Source of the DNA: Lutibacter sp. A64
Lineage (GTDB): Bacteria; Bacteroidota; Bacteroidia; Flavobacteriales; Flavobacteriaceae
Assembly (NCBI RefSeq): GCF_022429565.1
Contig: NZ_CP092487.1
Coordinates: forward strand, 3,964,616-4,028,615
Reading direction: 5' to 3'
Length of the DNA: 64,000 nucleotides
Made by a program: the position numbers and the translations under genes. Under the pieces are notes generated by a model. It was not told the DNA's origin, did not search any database, and saw only the letters and a list, made by a program, of their open reading frames with translations. Positions 17,073-24,980 of the stretch are shown one piece after another (the first letter of the stretch is position 1; each line of letters begins with the position of its first letter).

Positions 17073-18365
17073 ATGAAATTAGAAAAATCCATAGAACTTT
17101 ATACAAAAGGTAAAAAACATTTAGTTGGAGCGGTAAATTCACCAGTAAGGGCATTTAAATCTGTTGGTGGAGTTCCTATTTTTATTGAAAAAGCCAAAGG
17201 AAGTAAAATTTATGATGTTGATGGAAATGAGTATGTTGATATGGTTTTATCTTATGGTCCAATGATTTTAGGTCATAGAAATAGTACCGTTGAAAAAACT
17301 ATAAAAAAATACTTAAAAAACGGATATACTTTTGGAGCTTCAACCAAAGGAGAAATAATACTAGCAGGCTTGGTTTGTGATGCCTTTCCTGGTATGGATA
17401 AAGTTCGTTTTGTAAACTCTGGTACAGAAGCTGTTTTAAGTGCAATTCGTTTGGCTAGAGCGTTTACAGGCAAAAATAAAATAATAAAATTTTCTGGTTG
17501 TTACCATGGTCATTCCGATGCTTTATTGGTTGCAGCGGGTTCTGGTTTAGCAACATTAAGTATTCCTGGAAGTAAAGGAGTACCAGAAGAAGCTGTAAGA
17601 AATACGCTTATTGCAGAGTATAATAATATAGATAGTGTAGAAAAACATTTAAGAAAAGATGATGTAGCAGCTGTTATTATTGAGCCAATAGCTGGAAATA
17701 TGGGTGTTATTCAACCAAATGAAGATTTTATTGAAGAATTAAGAGCATTAACAAAAGCTAGTGGTGTTTTATTAATAGCAGATGAGGTAATGACTGGTTT
17801 TAGATCTCAATTTGGAGGAGCACAAGAATTGTTAGGTTTTGAAGCTGATATTACTTGTTTAGGAAAAGTAGTAGGTGGAGGTTTTCCAGTAGGTGCTTAT
17901 GGAGCAAGAAATGAAATTATGGAAATGGTTTCACCTCTAGGTGATATGTATCAAGCTGGAACATTGTCTGGAAATCCAATAGCAATGTCTTGTGGTATTG
18001 CAACTTTAAAAGAATTAAAAAAACAAGATCCATATAAAGATTTTGAAAAAACTGCAGCATTTTTAGAGCGTGAAATGAAAGCTGCAGCCAAAGAAAATGG
18101 TATAGATTTACAAGTAAATAGATTTGGGTCTATGTTAAATCCATTCTTTACTAAAGAAAAAGTAGTAGATTTTAAAACAGCTCAAACCAGTGATACCAAA
18201 AAGTTTAAAACATTCTTTTGGAAAATGATGGAGCACGGAGTATTCTTACCACCATCACAATTTGAATCTTGGTTTTTGGCAACTGCTATGACAAAAAGAG
18301 ATATTTATAAGGTGCGTTCGGCAATACAAATAGCAATGAAAGCTGTTGCAGATAAATTTAATTAA
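17073..18365 (+). CDS. hemL: glutamate-1-semialdehyde 2,1-aminomutase
   Basis: PLP-dependent isomerase making 5-aminolevulinate from the HemA product. The 430 residues include SPVRAFKSVGG, VNSGTEAVLSAIRLAR (PLP phosphate cup, about 115-130), SGCYHGHSDALL, ADEVMTGFR and the PLP lysine in CLGKVVGGGFPVGAYG (Lys265). All match the aminomutase rather than class III transaminases in general. It lies 6 bases after hemB, consistent with one transcript. PLP would come from PdxH, also encoded in this window. Confidence 0.96.
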   Translation: MKLEKSIELYTKGKKHLVGAVNSPVRAFKSVGGVPIFIEKAKGSKIYDVDGNEYVDMVLSYGPMILGHRNSTVEKTIKKYLKNGYTFGASTKGEIILAGLVCDAFPGMDKVRFVNSGTEAVLSAIRLARAFTGKNKIIKFSGCYHGHSDALLVAAGSGLATLSIPGSKGVPEEAVRNTLIAEYNNIDSVEKHLRKDDVAAVIIEPIAGNMGVIQPNEDFIEELRALTKASGVLLIADEVMTGFRSQFGGAQELLGFEADITCLGKVVGGGFPVGAYGARNEIMEMVSPLGDMYQAGTLSGNPIAMSCGIATLKELKKQDPYKDFEKTAAFLEREMKAAAKENGIDLQVNRFGSMLNPFFTKEKVVDFKTAQTSDTKKFKTFFWKMMEHGVFLPPSQFESWFLATAMTKRDIYKVRSAIQIAMKAVADKFN

Positions 18366-18434
18366 AAGTTTGAGGTATCTAGTAATAAATACTTAATACC
18401 AACTATAAGATACCAACTACCAGATACTAAAAAA

Positions 18435-19460
18435 ATGATAAAAAACGATTTATTTTTAAGAGCATTAAAAGGAGAAACTGTTGAGCGTCCACCAGTTTGG
18501 ATGATGCGTCAGGCAGGAAGATATTTACCAGAGTTTATAGCTATTCGTGAAAAATATGATTTTTTTACACGTTGTAGAACTCCAGAATTAGCTTCAGAAA
18601 TAACAGTACAACCAATTCGTAGATATGGTATGGATGCTGCTATTTTATTTTCTGATATTTTAGTAATTCCTCAAGCTATGAATATTGAGGTTGAAATGAA
18701 ACCAGGTGTTGGTCCTTGGTTACCAAACCCTATTCGATCTCAAAAAGATGTAGACAATGTAATTGTGCCAGATGTAACTGTTGAATTAGGTTATGTTATG
18801 GAAGCAATTAAAGCAACCAAAGAGTTGTTGAATAACGAGATTCCGTTAATTGGTTTTGCAGGTTCACCTTGGACAATTTTATGTTATTGCGTACAAGGTC
18901 AAGGTTCAAAAAACTTTGATAAAGCTAAAGAATTTTGTTTTACACAACCAATTGCAGCGCATACGTTATTGCAAAAAATAACAGATACAACCATTGCTTA
19001 CTTAAAAGAAAAAGTAAAATCGGGTGTAAATGCTGTTCAAATTTTTGATTCTTGGGGAGGAATGTTATCTCCAACAGATTATCAAGAATTTTCTTGGAAA
19101 TACATCAATCAAATTATTGAAGCATTAAAAGATGATGCGCCAGTAATTGCCTTTGGAAAAGGATGTTGGTTTGCATTGGAAGATATGGCAAATTCAAATG
19201 CATCAGCTATTGGTGTTGATTGGACAGTTGCTCCAAAAGTGGCAAGAGCATTAACTGGAAATAAAGTAACTTTACAAGGTAATTTTGATCCAGTTCGTTT
19301 ATTGTCGCCTCCAAAAGTAATTAAAACAATGGTGAAAGATATGATTGATGAATTTGGAAAAGATAAATATATTGTAAATTTAGGTCACGGAATTTTACCA
19401 CACGTACCTTTAGATAATGCCAAAGCATTTATTGATGCTGTTAAAGAGTATAATAACTAG
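18435..19460 (+). CDS. hemE: uroporphyrinogen decarboxylase
   Basis: Removes four carboxyl groups from uroporphyrinogen III to give coproporphyrinogen III. The 341 residues show the two family signatures: [16 protein letters not shown] near the N-terminus (substrate-binding arginines) and [19 protein letters not shown] near 143-161. Others are FDSWGG and [10 protein letters not shown] near the C-terminus. A 69-base spacer separates it from hemL; the spacer contains two direct ATACCAACTA repeats but no terminator, so readthrough is expected. Confidence 0.96.
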   Translation: MIKNDLFLRALKGETVERPPVWMMRQAGRYLPEFIAIREKYDFFTRCRTPELASEITVQPIRRYGMDAAILFSDILVIPQAMNIEVEMKPGVGPWLPNPIRSQKDVDNVIVPDVTVELGYVMEAIKATKELLNNEIPLIGFAGSPWTILCYCVQGQGSKNFDKAKEFCFTQPIAAHTLLQKITDTTIAYLKEKVKSGVNAVQIFDSWGGMLSPTDYQEFSWKYINQIIEALKDDAPVIAFGKGCWFALEDMANSNASAIGVDWTVAPKVARALTGNKVTLQGNFDPVRLLSPPKVIKTMVKDMIDEFGKDKYIVNLGHGILPHVPLDNAKAFIDAVKEYNN

Positions 19461-19535
19461 ATAATAGAATTGAGATTTTAATATTGAATAGGATTTTATT
19501 ACTCATTTTTTATTACTAACAACTCACTGCTAATT

Positions 19536-20894
19536 ATGAAGAATCTAATTCAAAAATATAATATTCCAGGGCCTAGATATACCAGTTATCCAACGGTTCC
19601 GTTTTGGGATAAAGAAGGAATTGTACAACAAGATTGGGAACGTACCGTTAAAAAATCTTTTGATGAAAGTAATGCTGTTGAAGGAATTAGCTTATATATT
19701 CACCTACCTTTTTGCGAAAGTTTGTGTACGTTTTGTGCGTGTCATAAAAAAATAACAAAACGTCACGAAGTAGAACAACCTTATATAGAAACTGTTTTAA
19801 AAGAATGGGATTTATACTGTGATTTATTGGTTGAAAGACCAAAAATTAGAGAAATTCATTTAGGTGGAGGAACACCAACTTTCTTTTCTTCAGAAAATTT
19901 AAAAAAACTAATAAACGGAATTTTTAAAAGAGCCGATAAGTTTGAAACTTTTGATTTTAGTTATGAAGGACATCCAAATCATACTTCAGAAGAACAATTA
20001 CAAACTTTATATGATTTAGGTTCAAGACGAAATAGTTTTGGAATTCAAGATTACGATCCTAAGGTTCAAAAAGCAATACATCGTGTTCAAAGTTTTGAGC
20101 AAGTAAAACGTGTAAACGATTTGTCTAGAAAAATAGGTTATGAATCTATCAGTCACGACTTAATTTTTGGATTGCCTTTTCAAACCGAAGAAAGTATACG
20201 AAATACTATAAAAAATACCATTGAATTAAAACCAGATAGAATAGCATATTATAGCTATGCACATGTACCTTGGATTAAAGGTGTTGGACAACGAGGTTTT
20301 GATGAAAATGATTTACCAAAAGATAATGAAAAACGCCATTTATACGAACTAGGAAAACAACTGTTTTTTGATAATGGTTATGTAGAAATTGGAATGGATC
20401 ACTTTGCTTTACCAACAGATTCGTTACATAAAGCTATGAAATCTAAAAAATTACATAGAAATTTTATGGGATATACTGCAGGTAAAACAGAGTTGATGAT
20501 TGGTTTAGGAATGTCTTCAATATCAGATTCTTGGTATGCTTTTGCACAAAATGAAAAAGAGGTTGATACCTATACTAAAAAAGTGAATAATGGAATTATA
20601 CCAGTTTTTAGAGGTCATTTATTAACGGATACCGATTTAGTTATTCGAAAACATATTTTAAATTTAATGTGTAATCTAGAAACTGAATGGGGTAATGAGA
20701 TAAGTGAAAAAGTAAAAACTGAAATTATTGAACGTTTACAAGAGATAATTGACGATGGTTTGGTTGAAGTTTCAAATACTAAAATAACTGTAAAAGAAGA
20801 GGGAAGAATGTTTATTAGAAATATTTGTATGGCCTTTGATTTGCGTTTAATTGAAAATAAACCAGAAACCAGAGTCTTTTCTATGACTATTTAA
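19536..20894 (+). CDS. hemN: oxygen-independent coproporphyrinogen III oxidase
   Basis: Radical-SAM enzyme converting coproporphyrinogen III to protoporphyrinogen IX without oxygen. The 452 residues start with YNIPGPRYTSYPTVPFW, the true-HemN signature, and have the cluster motif CESLCTFCAC (Cys60, 64, 67, plus Cys69). Next come LGGGTPTF and the SHDLIFGLPFQTEES segment. The N-terminal signature separates it from HemW-like paralogues. It is the last gene of the heme operon, 75 bases after hemE, and is followed by a strong terminator. No oxygen-dependent HemF is in the window. Confidence 0.95.
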   Translation: MKNLIQKYNIPGPRYTSYPTVPFWDKEGIVQQDWERTVKKSFDESNAVEGISLYIHLPFCESLCTFCACHKKITKRHEVEQPYIETVLKEWDLYCDLLVERPKIREIHLGGGTPTFFSSENLKKLINGIFKRADKFETFDFSYEGHPNHTSEEQLQTLYDLGSRRNSFGIQDYDPKVQKAIHRVQSFEQVKRVNDLSRKIGYESISHDLIFGLPFQTEESIRNTIKNTIELKPDRIAYYSYAHVPWIKGVGQRGFDENDLPKDNEKRHLYELGKQLFFDNGYVEIGMDHFALPTDSLHKAMKSKKLHRNFMGYTAGKTELMIGLGMSSISDSWYAFAQNEKEVDTYTKKVNNGIIPVFRGHLLTDTDLVIRKHILNLMCNLETEWGNEISEKVKTEIIERLQEIIDDGLVEVSNTKITVKEEGRMFIRNICMAFDLRLIENKPETRVFSMTI

Positions 20895-20919
20895 GTGTAA
20901 TTATAAAAATACTTAACTT

Positions 20920-20952
20920 AAACTCGAACATTTAAAATGTTCGAGTTTTTTT
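20920..20952 (+). terminator. intrinsic terminator of the hem operon
   Basis: Perfect 12-bp arms AAACTCGAACAT and ATGTTCGAGTTT around a 5-base loop, followed by a T run, 25 bases after the hemN stop codon. Confidence 0.9.
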
Positions 20953-21146
20953 ATGCATAATATGTTGTAAAACCTATCTAGCATATATTTTGTTAAGTGT
21001 ATTAATATGTTTTTAAGGTTAAGTTTTTTACAAATCAAATATTATTAAATTTTTTAAAGGAAACTCTTGCTAGAATATAAAGCTCAACATATTTAATATT
21101 GGGCTATAATTTTTGTAAATTTGCCGAACTTAAAAAAACACACATA

Positions 21147-22463
21147 ATGGCAAAATTTGAAGTAAAAATTCCTAAAATGGGTGAAAGTGTTGCAGAAGCA
21201 ACTATAACTTCTTGGTTAAAAGAAGTTGGCAGTAGTGTTGAACTAGATGAGGCAATTGTTGAAATTGCAACAGATAAAGTAGATTCTGAAGTGCCAAGCG
21301 AAGTTGAAGGAACTTTAGTAGAAATATTGTATGAAACAGATAGTGTAGTTAAAGTAGGTGATACTATTGCAATAATTGAAACTCTAGGAGAAAGCGAAAG
21401 TACAGGTACTACAGATGAGGTTGTGGCTGTTGAAGAAGCCAATGCTATAGAAATTGAAAAAGAAGTAAATGAAGCTATAGAAACAATTAGTATAGAAAAA
21501 GTTTCTAAGTCAGGTAAATTTTATTCACCATTAGTAAGAAATATAGCAGAAACTGAAGGTATTACAATGGAGCAATTAGAAGCTATTGTTGGTACAGGAA
21601 AAGATAATAGAGTTACAAAAGACGATATTTTTGCATATATAGAAAGTGGTAAAAAACAACTAGATTCAACTGAAAATAAAAAAGAACCTGTTGTAAAAAA
21701 TGTGGTTGAAGAGAAACCTTTAGTTAAGCAAGCTGTTCCGGTTTCAGTTAATGGAGGTGATGAAATAATTGAAATGAGTAGAATGGGTAAGTTAATATCC
21801 AATCATATGATAGCATCTACTCAAACATCGGCTCATGTACAATCTTTTATAGAAGTAGATGTTACTAATATAGTTAAGTGGAGAACTAAAATTAAAGATC
21901 AGTTTCTTGCTAGAGAAGGTGAAAAAATCACATATACTCCAATTTTTATGCAAGCAGTTGCAAAAGCAATTAAAGAGTATCCTATGATTAATATTTCTGT
22001 TGATGGAGATAAAATTATCAAAAGAAAAAATATTAATTTGGGTATGGCTGCTGCATTGCCTGATGGAAATTTAATAGTTCCTGTAATTAAAAATGCCGAT
22101 CAGTTAAATTTAGTTGGAATTACCAGAGCTGTAAACGACTTGGCTTCTAGAGCTAGAAGTGGAAAATTGAATCCCGATGAAATACAAGATGGTACGTATA
22201 CCGTTACAAATGTTGGAGGTTTTGGTAGTGTTTTTGGAACACCTATTATCAATCAACCACAAGTAGCAATTTTAGCTTTAGGAGCGGTTAGAAAAGTACC
22301 TGCTGTTATTGAAACTCCGGAAGGTGATTTTATAGGAATAAGACATAAGATGTTTATTTCGCATTCTTACGACCATAGAGTTGTAAATGGTGCTTTAGGA
22401 GGAATGTTTATAAAAACAATTAAAGATACTTTAGAAGCTTGGGATGTAAATGCTAAATTTTAA
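21147..22463 (+). CDS. 2-oxo acid dehydrogenase E2 (dihydrolipoamide acyltransferase)
   Basis: Core acyltransferase of a 2-oxo acid dehydrogenase complex, 438 residues. Residues 1-~78 are a lipoyl domain (lipoyl lysine in ATDKVDSE). After an acidic Glu-rich linker comes a peripheral-subunit-binding domain (YSPLVRNIAETEGITMEQLEAIVGTGKDNRVTKDDI region, about 130-170). The catalytic domain ends in SYDHRVVNGALGGMF. The usual HxxxDG catalytic motif reads HRVVNG here, with Asn in place of Asp. No E1 or E3 gene is adjacent, so pyruvate, 2-oxoglutarate and branched-chain types cannot be told apart. The ATG at 21147 was chosen because the lipoyl domain starts there; a TAAATTTG -7 box at 21116-21123 rules out the upstream start. 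Confidence 0.9.
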   Translation: MAKFEVKIPKMGESVAEATITSWLKEVGSSVELDEAIVEIATDKVDSEVPSEVEGTLVEILYETDSVVKVGDTIAIIETLGESESTGTTDEVVAVEEANAIEIEKEVNEAIETISIEKVSKSGKFYSPLVRNIAETEGITMEQLEAIVGTGKDNRVTKDDIFAYIESGKKQLDSTENKKEPVVKNVVEEKPLVKQAVPVSVNGGDEIIEMSRMGKLISNHMIASTQTSAHVQSFIEVDVTNIVKWRTKIKDQFLAREGEKITYTPIFMQAVAKAIKEYPMINISVDGDKIIKRKNINLGMAAALPDGNLIVPVIKNADQLNLVGITRAVNDLASRARSGKLNPDEIQDGTYTVTNVGGFGSVFGTPIINQPQVAILALGAVRKVPAVIETPEGDFIGIRHKMFISHSYDHRVVNGALGGMFIKTIKDTLEAWDVNAKF

Positions 22464-22522
22464 GACTACTAATTAATAGTAAAACATACTCTTATTTTTT
22501 TACTAAAAGAATACAATTTATT

Positions 22523-22574
22523 ATACTCATATTTTTGGCTCTATGTTTTTTAGAAGCATATAAAATATGAGTAT
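22523..22574. repeat. long inverted repeat between E2 and the MscS gene
   Basis: Perfect 13-bp arms ATACTCATATTTT and AAAATATGAGTAT around a 26-base interior that can itself pair (TATG/CATA). There is no T run after it, so it is not a classical terminator; it may be an mRNA structure or operator ahead of the channel gene. Confidence 0.5.
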
Positions 22575-22633
22575 TTAATAATTACTTTAAAAACATTAGT
22601 TTTAAACAACTTAATTTTACTAAAAATTATAAT

Positions 22634-23914
22634 ATGATAAATTCTATTGAATTTTTTGATTACGCTAACTTTATTAAAGAAGTTTTAATAGATAAGGGAA
22701 TATCTAATTTTTGGGCAGAACTATTAAATTTAATTATTACATTAAGTATTATTGGGTTAATTGCTTTTTTTTTAGATAGGGTTTTAAGAAGGTTTATTAT
22801 TAAAGGTTTTGATGTGTTTTCAGTAAAAACTAGCACTACGTTTGATGATTTTTTAGTGCAAAGTAAATTTTCAAGATATTTTGCTCACATAATACCTCTT
22901 ATATTTTTAAAAGCTTTTGTACCGCCAGTTTTAAAAGATTTTACATTTCTATTTACCAGTTTTGACGATGTAATTAACATATATACCATAATTTTAATTG
23001 TAAAGATTGTAAGGAGTTTTTTAAGATCGACTCAACGGTATTTAAGAACAAAAGAGCGTTATAAAGACAAACCTTTAGAAAGTTATGTGCAGGTTGCAAT
23101 GATTTTTTTATGGGGATTAGCAATTATTTTTATTATTTATCAACTAACAGGGAGAGATATTTTAAGCTTTGCCACATTAGGTGCTGCTTCTGCAGTAATA
23201 TTGTTAATTTTTAAAGATACTATTTTAGGCTTTGTAGCGTCAATTCAGGTTTCTGTTAATGATATAGTTAGAATTGGAGATTGGATTGCTTATACTAAAT
23301 TTGGAGCAGATGGTACCGTTACAGATATAAATTTAGCCTCAGTTCGCGTACGTAACTGGGATAATACCTTTACTACTATACCTACCTATAGTTTAATTTC
23401 AGATTCTTTTCAAAACTGGCGAGGAATGGAAGAATCTGGAGGAAGAAGAATAAAAAGAGCGGTATTAATTAAACAATCCTCTATTAAGTTTTTAAATCCA
23501 GAAGAAATTAAAGATTTAAAAAAAATACATTTAGTAGCTCAATATTTAGAAAATAAGTATAAAGAAATTACAGACTATAATAATGAAATTAATGCGGATA
23601 AATCTGTTTTAATAAATGGAAGAAATCTTACTAATTTTGGTGTTTTTAGAAAGTATTTAGATGCTTATTTAGAACAAAATAATGCTGTAAGTAAAGAGTT
23701 GTTTTCTATGGTGAGGCAATTAGCACCTACTTCAAAAGGAATCCCTTTAGAAATTTATTGTTTTAGTACTAACAAACAATGGGCAAATTATGAAGAGGTA
23801 ATGGCAGATATTTTTGACCATGTGATTGCAGCAATTCCTTATTTTGATTTAGAAGTTTTTGAAGAGCCTACAGGAAAGGATATTAAATCTTTAGTGAGTC
23901 AATCTCAAAGTTAA
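22634..23914 (+). CDS. MscS-family mechanosensitive ion channel
   Basis: Inner-membrane tension-gated channel, 426 residues, relieving osmotic downshock. Several hydrophobic segments occupy the first ~200 residues. The pore-lining helix and beta domain are visible around 185-265 (LGAASAVILLIFKDTILGFVASIQVSVNDIVRIGDWI, then the GTVTDINLASVRVRNWDNTFTTIPTYSLISDSFQNW segment). The last ~150 residues form a C-terminal domain larger than in E. coli MscS, resembling the YbdG/MscM type. It appears to be monocistronic. Confidence 0.9.
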   Translation: MINSIEFFDYANFIKEVLIDKGISNFWAELLNLIITLSIIGLIAFFLDRVLRRFIIKGFDVFSVKTSTTFDDFLVQSKFSRYFAHIIPLIFLKAFVPPVLKDFTFLFTSFDDVINIYTIILIVKIVRSFLRSTQRYLRTKERYKDKPLESYVQVAMIFLWGLAIIFIIYQLTGRDILSFATLGAASAVILLIFKDTILGFVASIQVSVNDIVRIGDWIAYTKFGADGTVTDINLASVRVRNWDNTFTTIPTYSLISDSFQNWRGMEESGGRRIKRAVLIKQSSIKFLNPEEIKDLKKIHLVAQYLENKYKEITDYNNEINADKSVLINGRNLTNFGVFRKYLDAYLEQNNAVSKELFSMVRQLAPTSKGIPLEIYCFSTNKQWANYEEVMADIFDHVIAAIPYFDLEVFEEPTGKDIKSLVSQSQS

Positions 23915-24040
23915 AAATTGTAGTCATTTATTTTTTAGATGCTTTTTCTTATTTTTATTATTAGTGCACTGCGGTTTAAAATTTTTAATAATTTATTCTA
24001 AATAGAATATTTTAATGAAACTTTTAGTGTGTTATAGTAT

Positions 24041-24080
24041 ATTGATAGTGAGTTAATCAAGTATTTCTATAACTATCAAT
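24041..24080. repeat. inverted repeat at a convergent gene junction
   Basis: Nine-base arms ATTGATAGT and ACTATCAAT separated by 22 bases; the right arm overlaps the stop codon of the minus-strand gene. It may work as a weak terminator, but lacks a T run on either strand. A second 16-base palindrome (TATTCTA-AA-TAGAATA) lies at 23994-24009. Confidence 0.35.
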
Positions 24081-24300
24081 CATTAATATTGTTAGAACTA
24101 TTTTTATTTGTTCCAATATTGAAAACTAAATAAAGCGGACAAAATTCTATTAAACTTGTAATTAATAGTAGTCCTGCAAAAAAGTACAAAATGTAGGTTA
24201 TAAGAGCTCCTTTAAGTATATTAAAATACAATAAAACTAGAATTAATAAAGCGATACAAACCCTTATTGTTTTGTCTAAAATCCCAATATTTTTTTTCAT
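24076..24300 (-). CDS. small DUF2892-type membrane protein
   Basis: A 74-residue protein with two hydrophobic helices (about 12-30 and 32-52). The pattern MKKNIGILDKTIRVCIALLIL...GALITYILYFFAGLLLITSLIEFCPLYLVFNI matches the YgaP/DUF2892 inner-membrane family: Asn-Ile-Gly start, Arg in the first helix, and a CPLY motif after the second. The function of the family is unknown; members often accompany rhodanese or sulfur genes, but none is seen here. It is convergent with the MscS gene and upstream of the terminator of the HMA gene. Confidence 0.8.
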   Translation of the reverse strand: MKKNIGILDKTIRVCIALLILVLLYFNILKGALITYILYFFAGLLLITSLIEFCPLYLVFNIGTNKNSSNNIND

Positions 24301-24398
24301 CTTAGTTAATTTAAATAATAGGAATAAGATAGTTAACTAATATTGCTGTAAAGTTATTAAGTTGTTAATTTTAAGTTAAGTAAGTAGTGAAATTAAAA

Positions 24399-24439
24399 CT
24401 CTGCTTAGTAATTCATTTTTTGTGTTTTACTAAGCAGAG
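24399..24439 (-). terminator. intrinsic terminator after the HMA-protein gene
   Basis: On the minus strand, 12-bp perfect arms CTCTGCTTAGTA/TACTAAGCAGAG around a 17-base loop, followed by TTTTAATTT, 24 bases after the stop codon of the gene at 24464-24832. Confidence 0.75.
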
Positions 24440-24463
24440 TAGGTGGAATAATAACTCTAAAAT

Positions 24464-24832
24464 TTATTCATCTTCGTCGTGTCCGTATTGTGGGTTTTCT
24501 CTATCATATTTGCAACAGTCGTGTAAACTATCATACGCTTTATCTGTAGCCTTAACTTTAGGAGTATCATGGCCAACTGCAGCTATATTTTTATGAATAG
24601 TAAGTTCATCTACTTTACGTTCATCCATAATTAAAGAAAGTTCATGTGTTTCTATGCTCCAAGAGCAAAATTTTACTCCTTTAGTTTTTAAAACTGCTTT
24701 TTCTATACGGTCTTTACACATTTCACAAATACCATTTACATCAAAAGTAAGTTTAGCATTCTTATTTTTCTTTTGTGCCTGAGTTGAAATTCCTATAAAA
24801 AAAATTGCAACAATTAAGAGTGTTTTTTTCAT
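24464..24832 (-). CDS. secreted HMA-domain (heavy-metal-binding) protein
   Basis: A 122-residue exported protein. A signal peptide (MKKTLLIVAIFFIGISTQAQ) is followed by one HMA ferredoxin-like domain with the metal motif GICEMC (Cys36, Cys39) in place of the usual MxCxxC, and the KAVLKTKGVKFCSWSIETHELSL core. Additional possible ligands are Cys56, Cys106-Cys107 and a C-terminal His/Asp/Glu tail (YGHDEDE). HMA domains bind Cu(I) or Zn(II); being periplasmic, it may receive metal from the TonB receptor encoded just upstream. The ATG at 24832 was chosen because longer starts give no signal peptide. It is last in the gene set HYC_CC_PP-like protein, TonB receptor, HMA protein. Confidence 0.82.
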   Translation of the reverse strand: MKKTLLIVAIFFIGISTQAQKKNKNAKLTFDVNGICEMCKDRIEKAVLKTKGVKFCSWSIETHELSLIMDERKVDELTIHKNIAAVGHDTPKVKATDKAYDSLHDCCKYDRENPQYGHDEDE

Positions 24833-24918
24833 GTTGTTAAGTTTATTTAAGTTAAAATTTATAATATTTTTTATGTTTGCCTTCCTGTGAAAGTAGAAAT
24901 CTGTTTTACGCTGTATAG

Positions 24919-24938
24919 ATTCCTGCCTGCGCAGGAAT
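24919..24938. repeat. dispersed hairpin repeat, copy 2
   Basis: ATTCCTGC, CTGC loop, GCAGGAAT: the same arms as at 5899 and 37195. It lies in the gap between the TonB receptor gene and the HMA-protein gene, so it could reduce readthrough or stabilise the upstream mRNA. Confidence 0.75.
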
Positions 24939-24980
24939 TGACAACTATTTATTCTTATGTTGGTGTTTTTACCAATCAAT

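Noticed and set aside
18396..18419. Direct repeat ATACCAACTA with a 14-base period between hemL and hemE
   Set aside because: Only two copies in a short AT-rich spacer; no sign of a CRISPR, iteron array or operator context.
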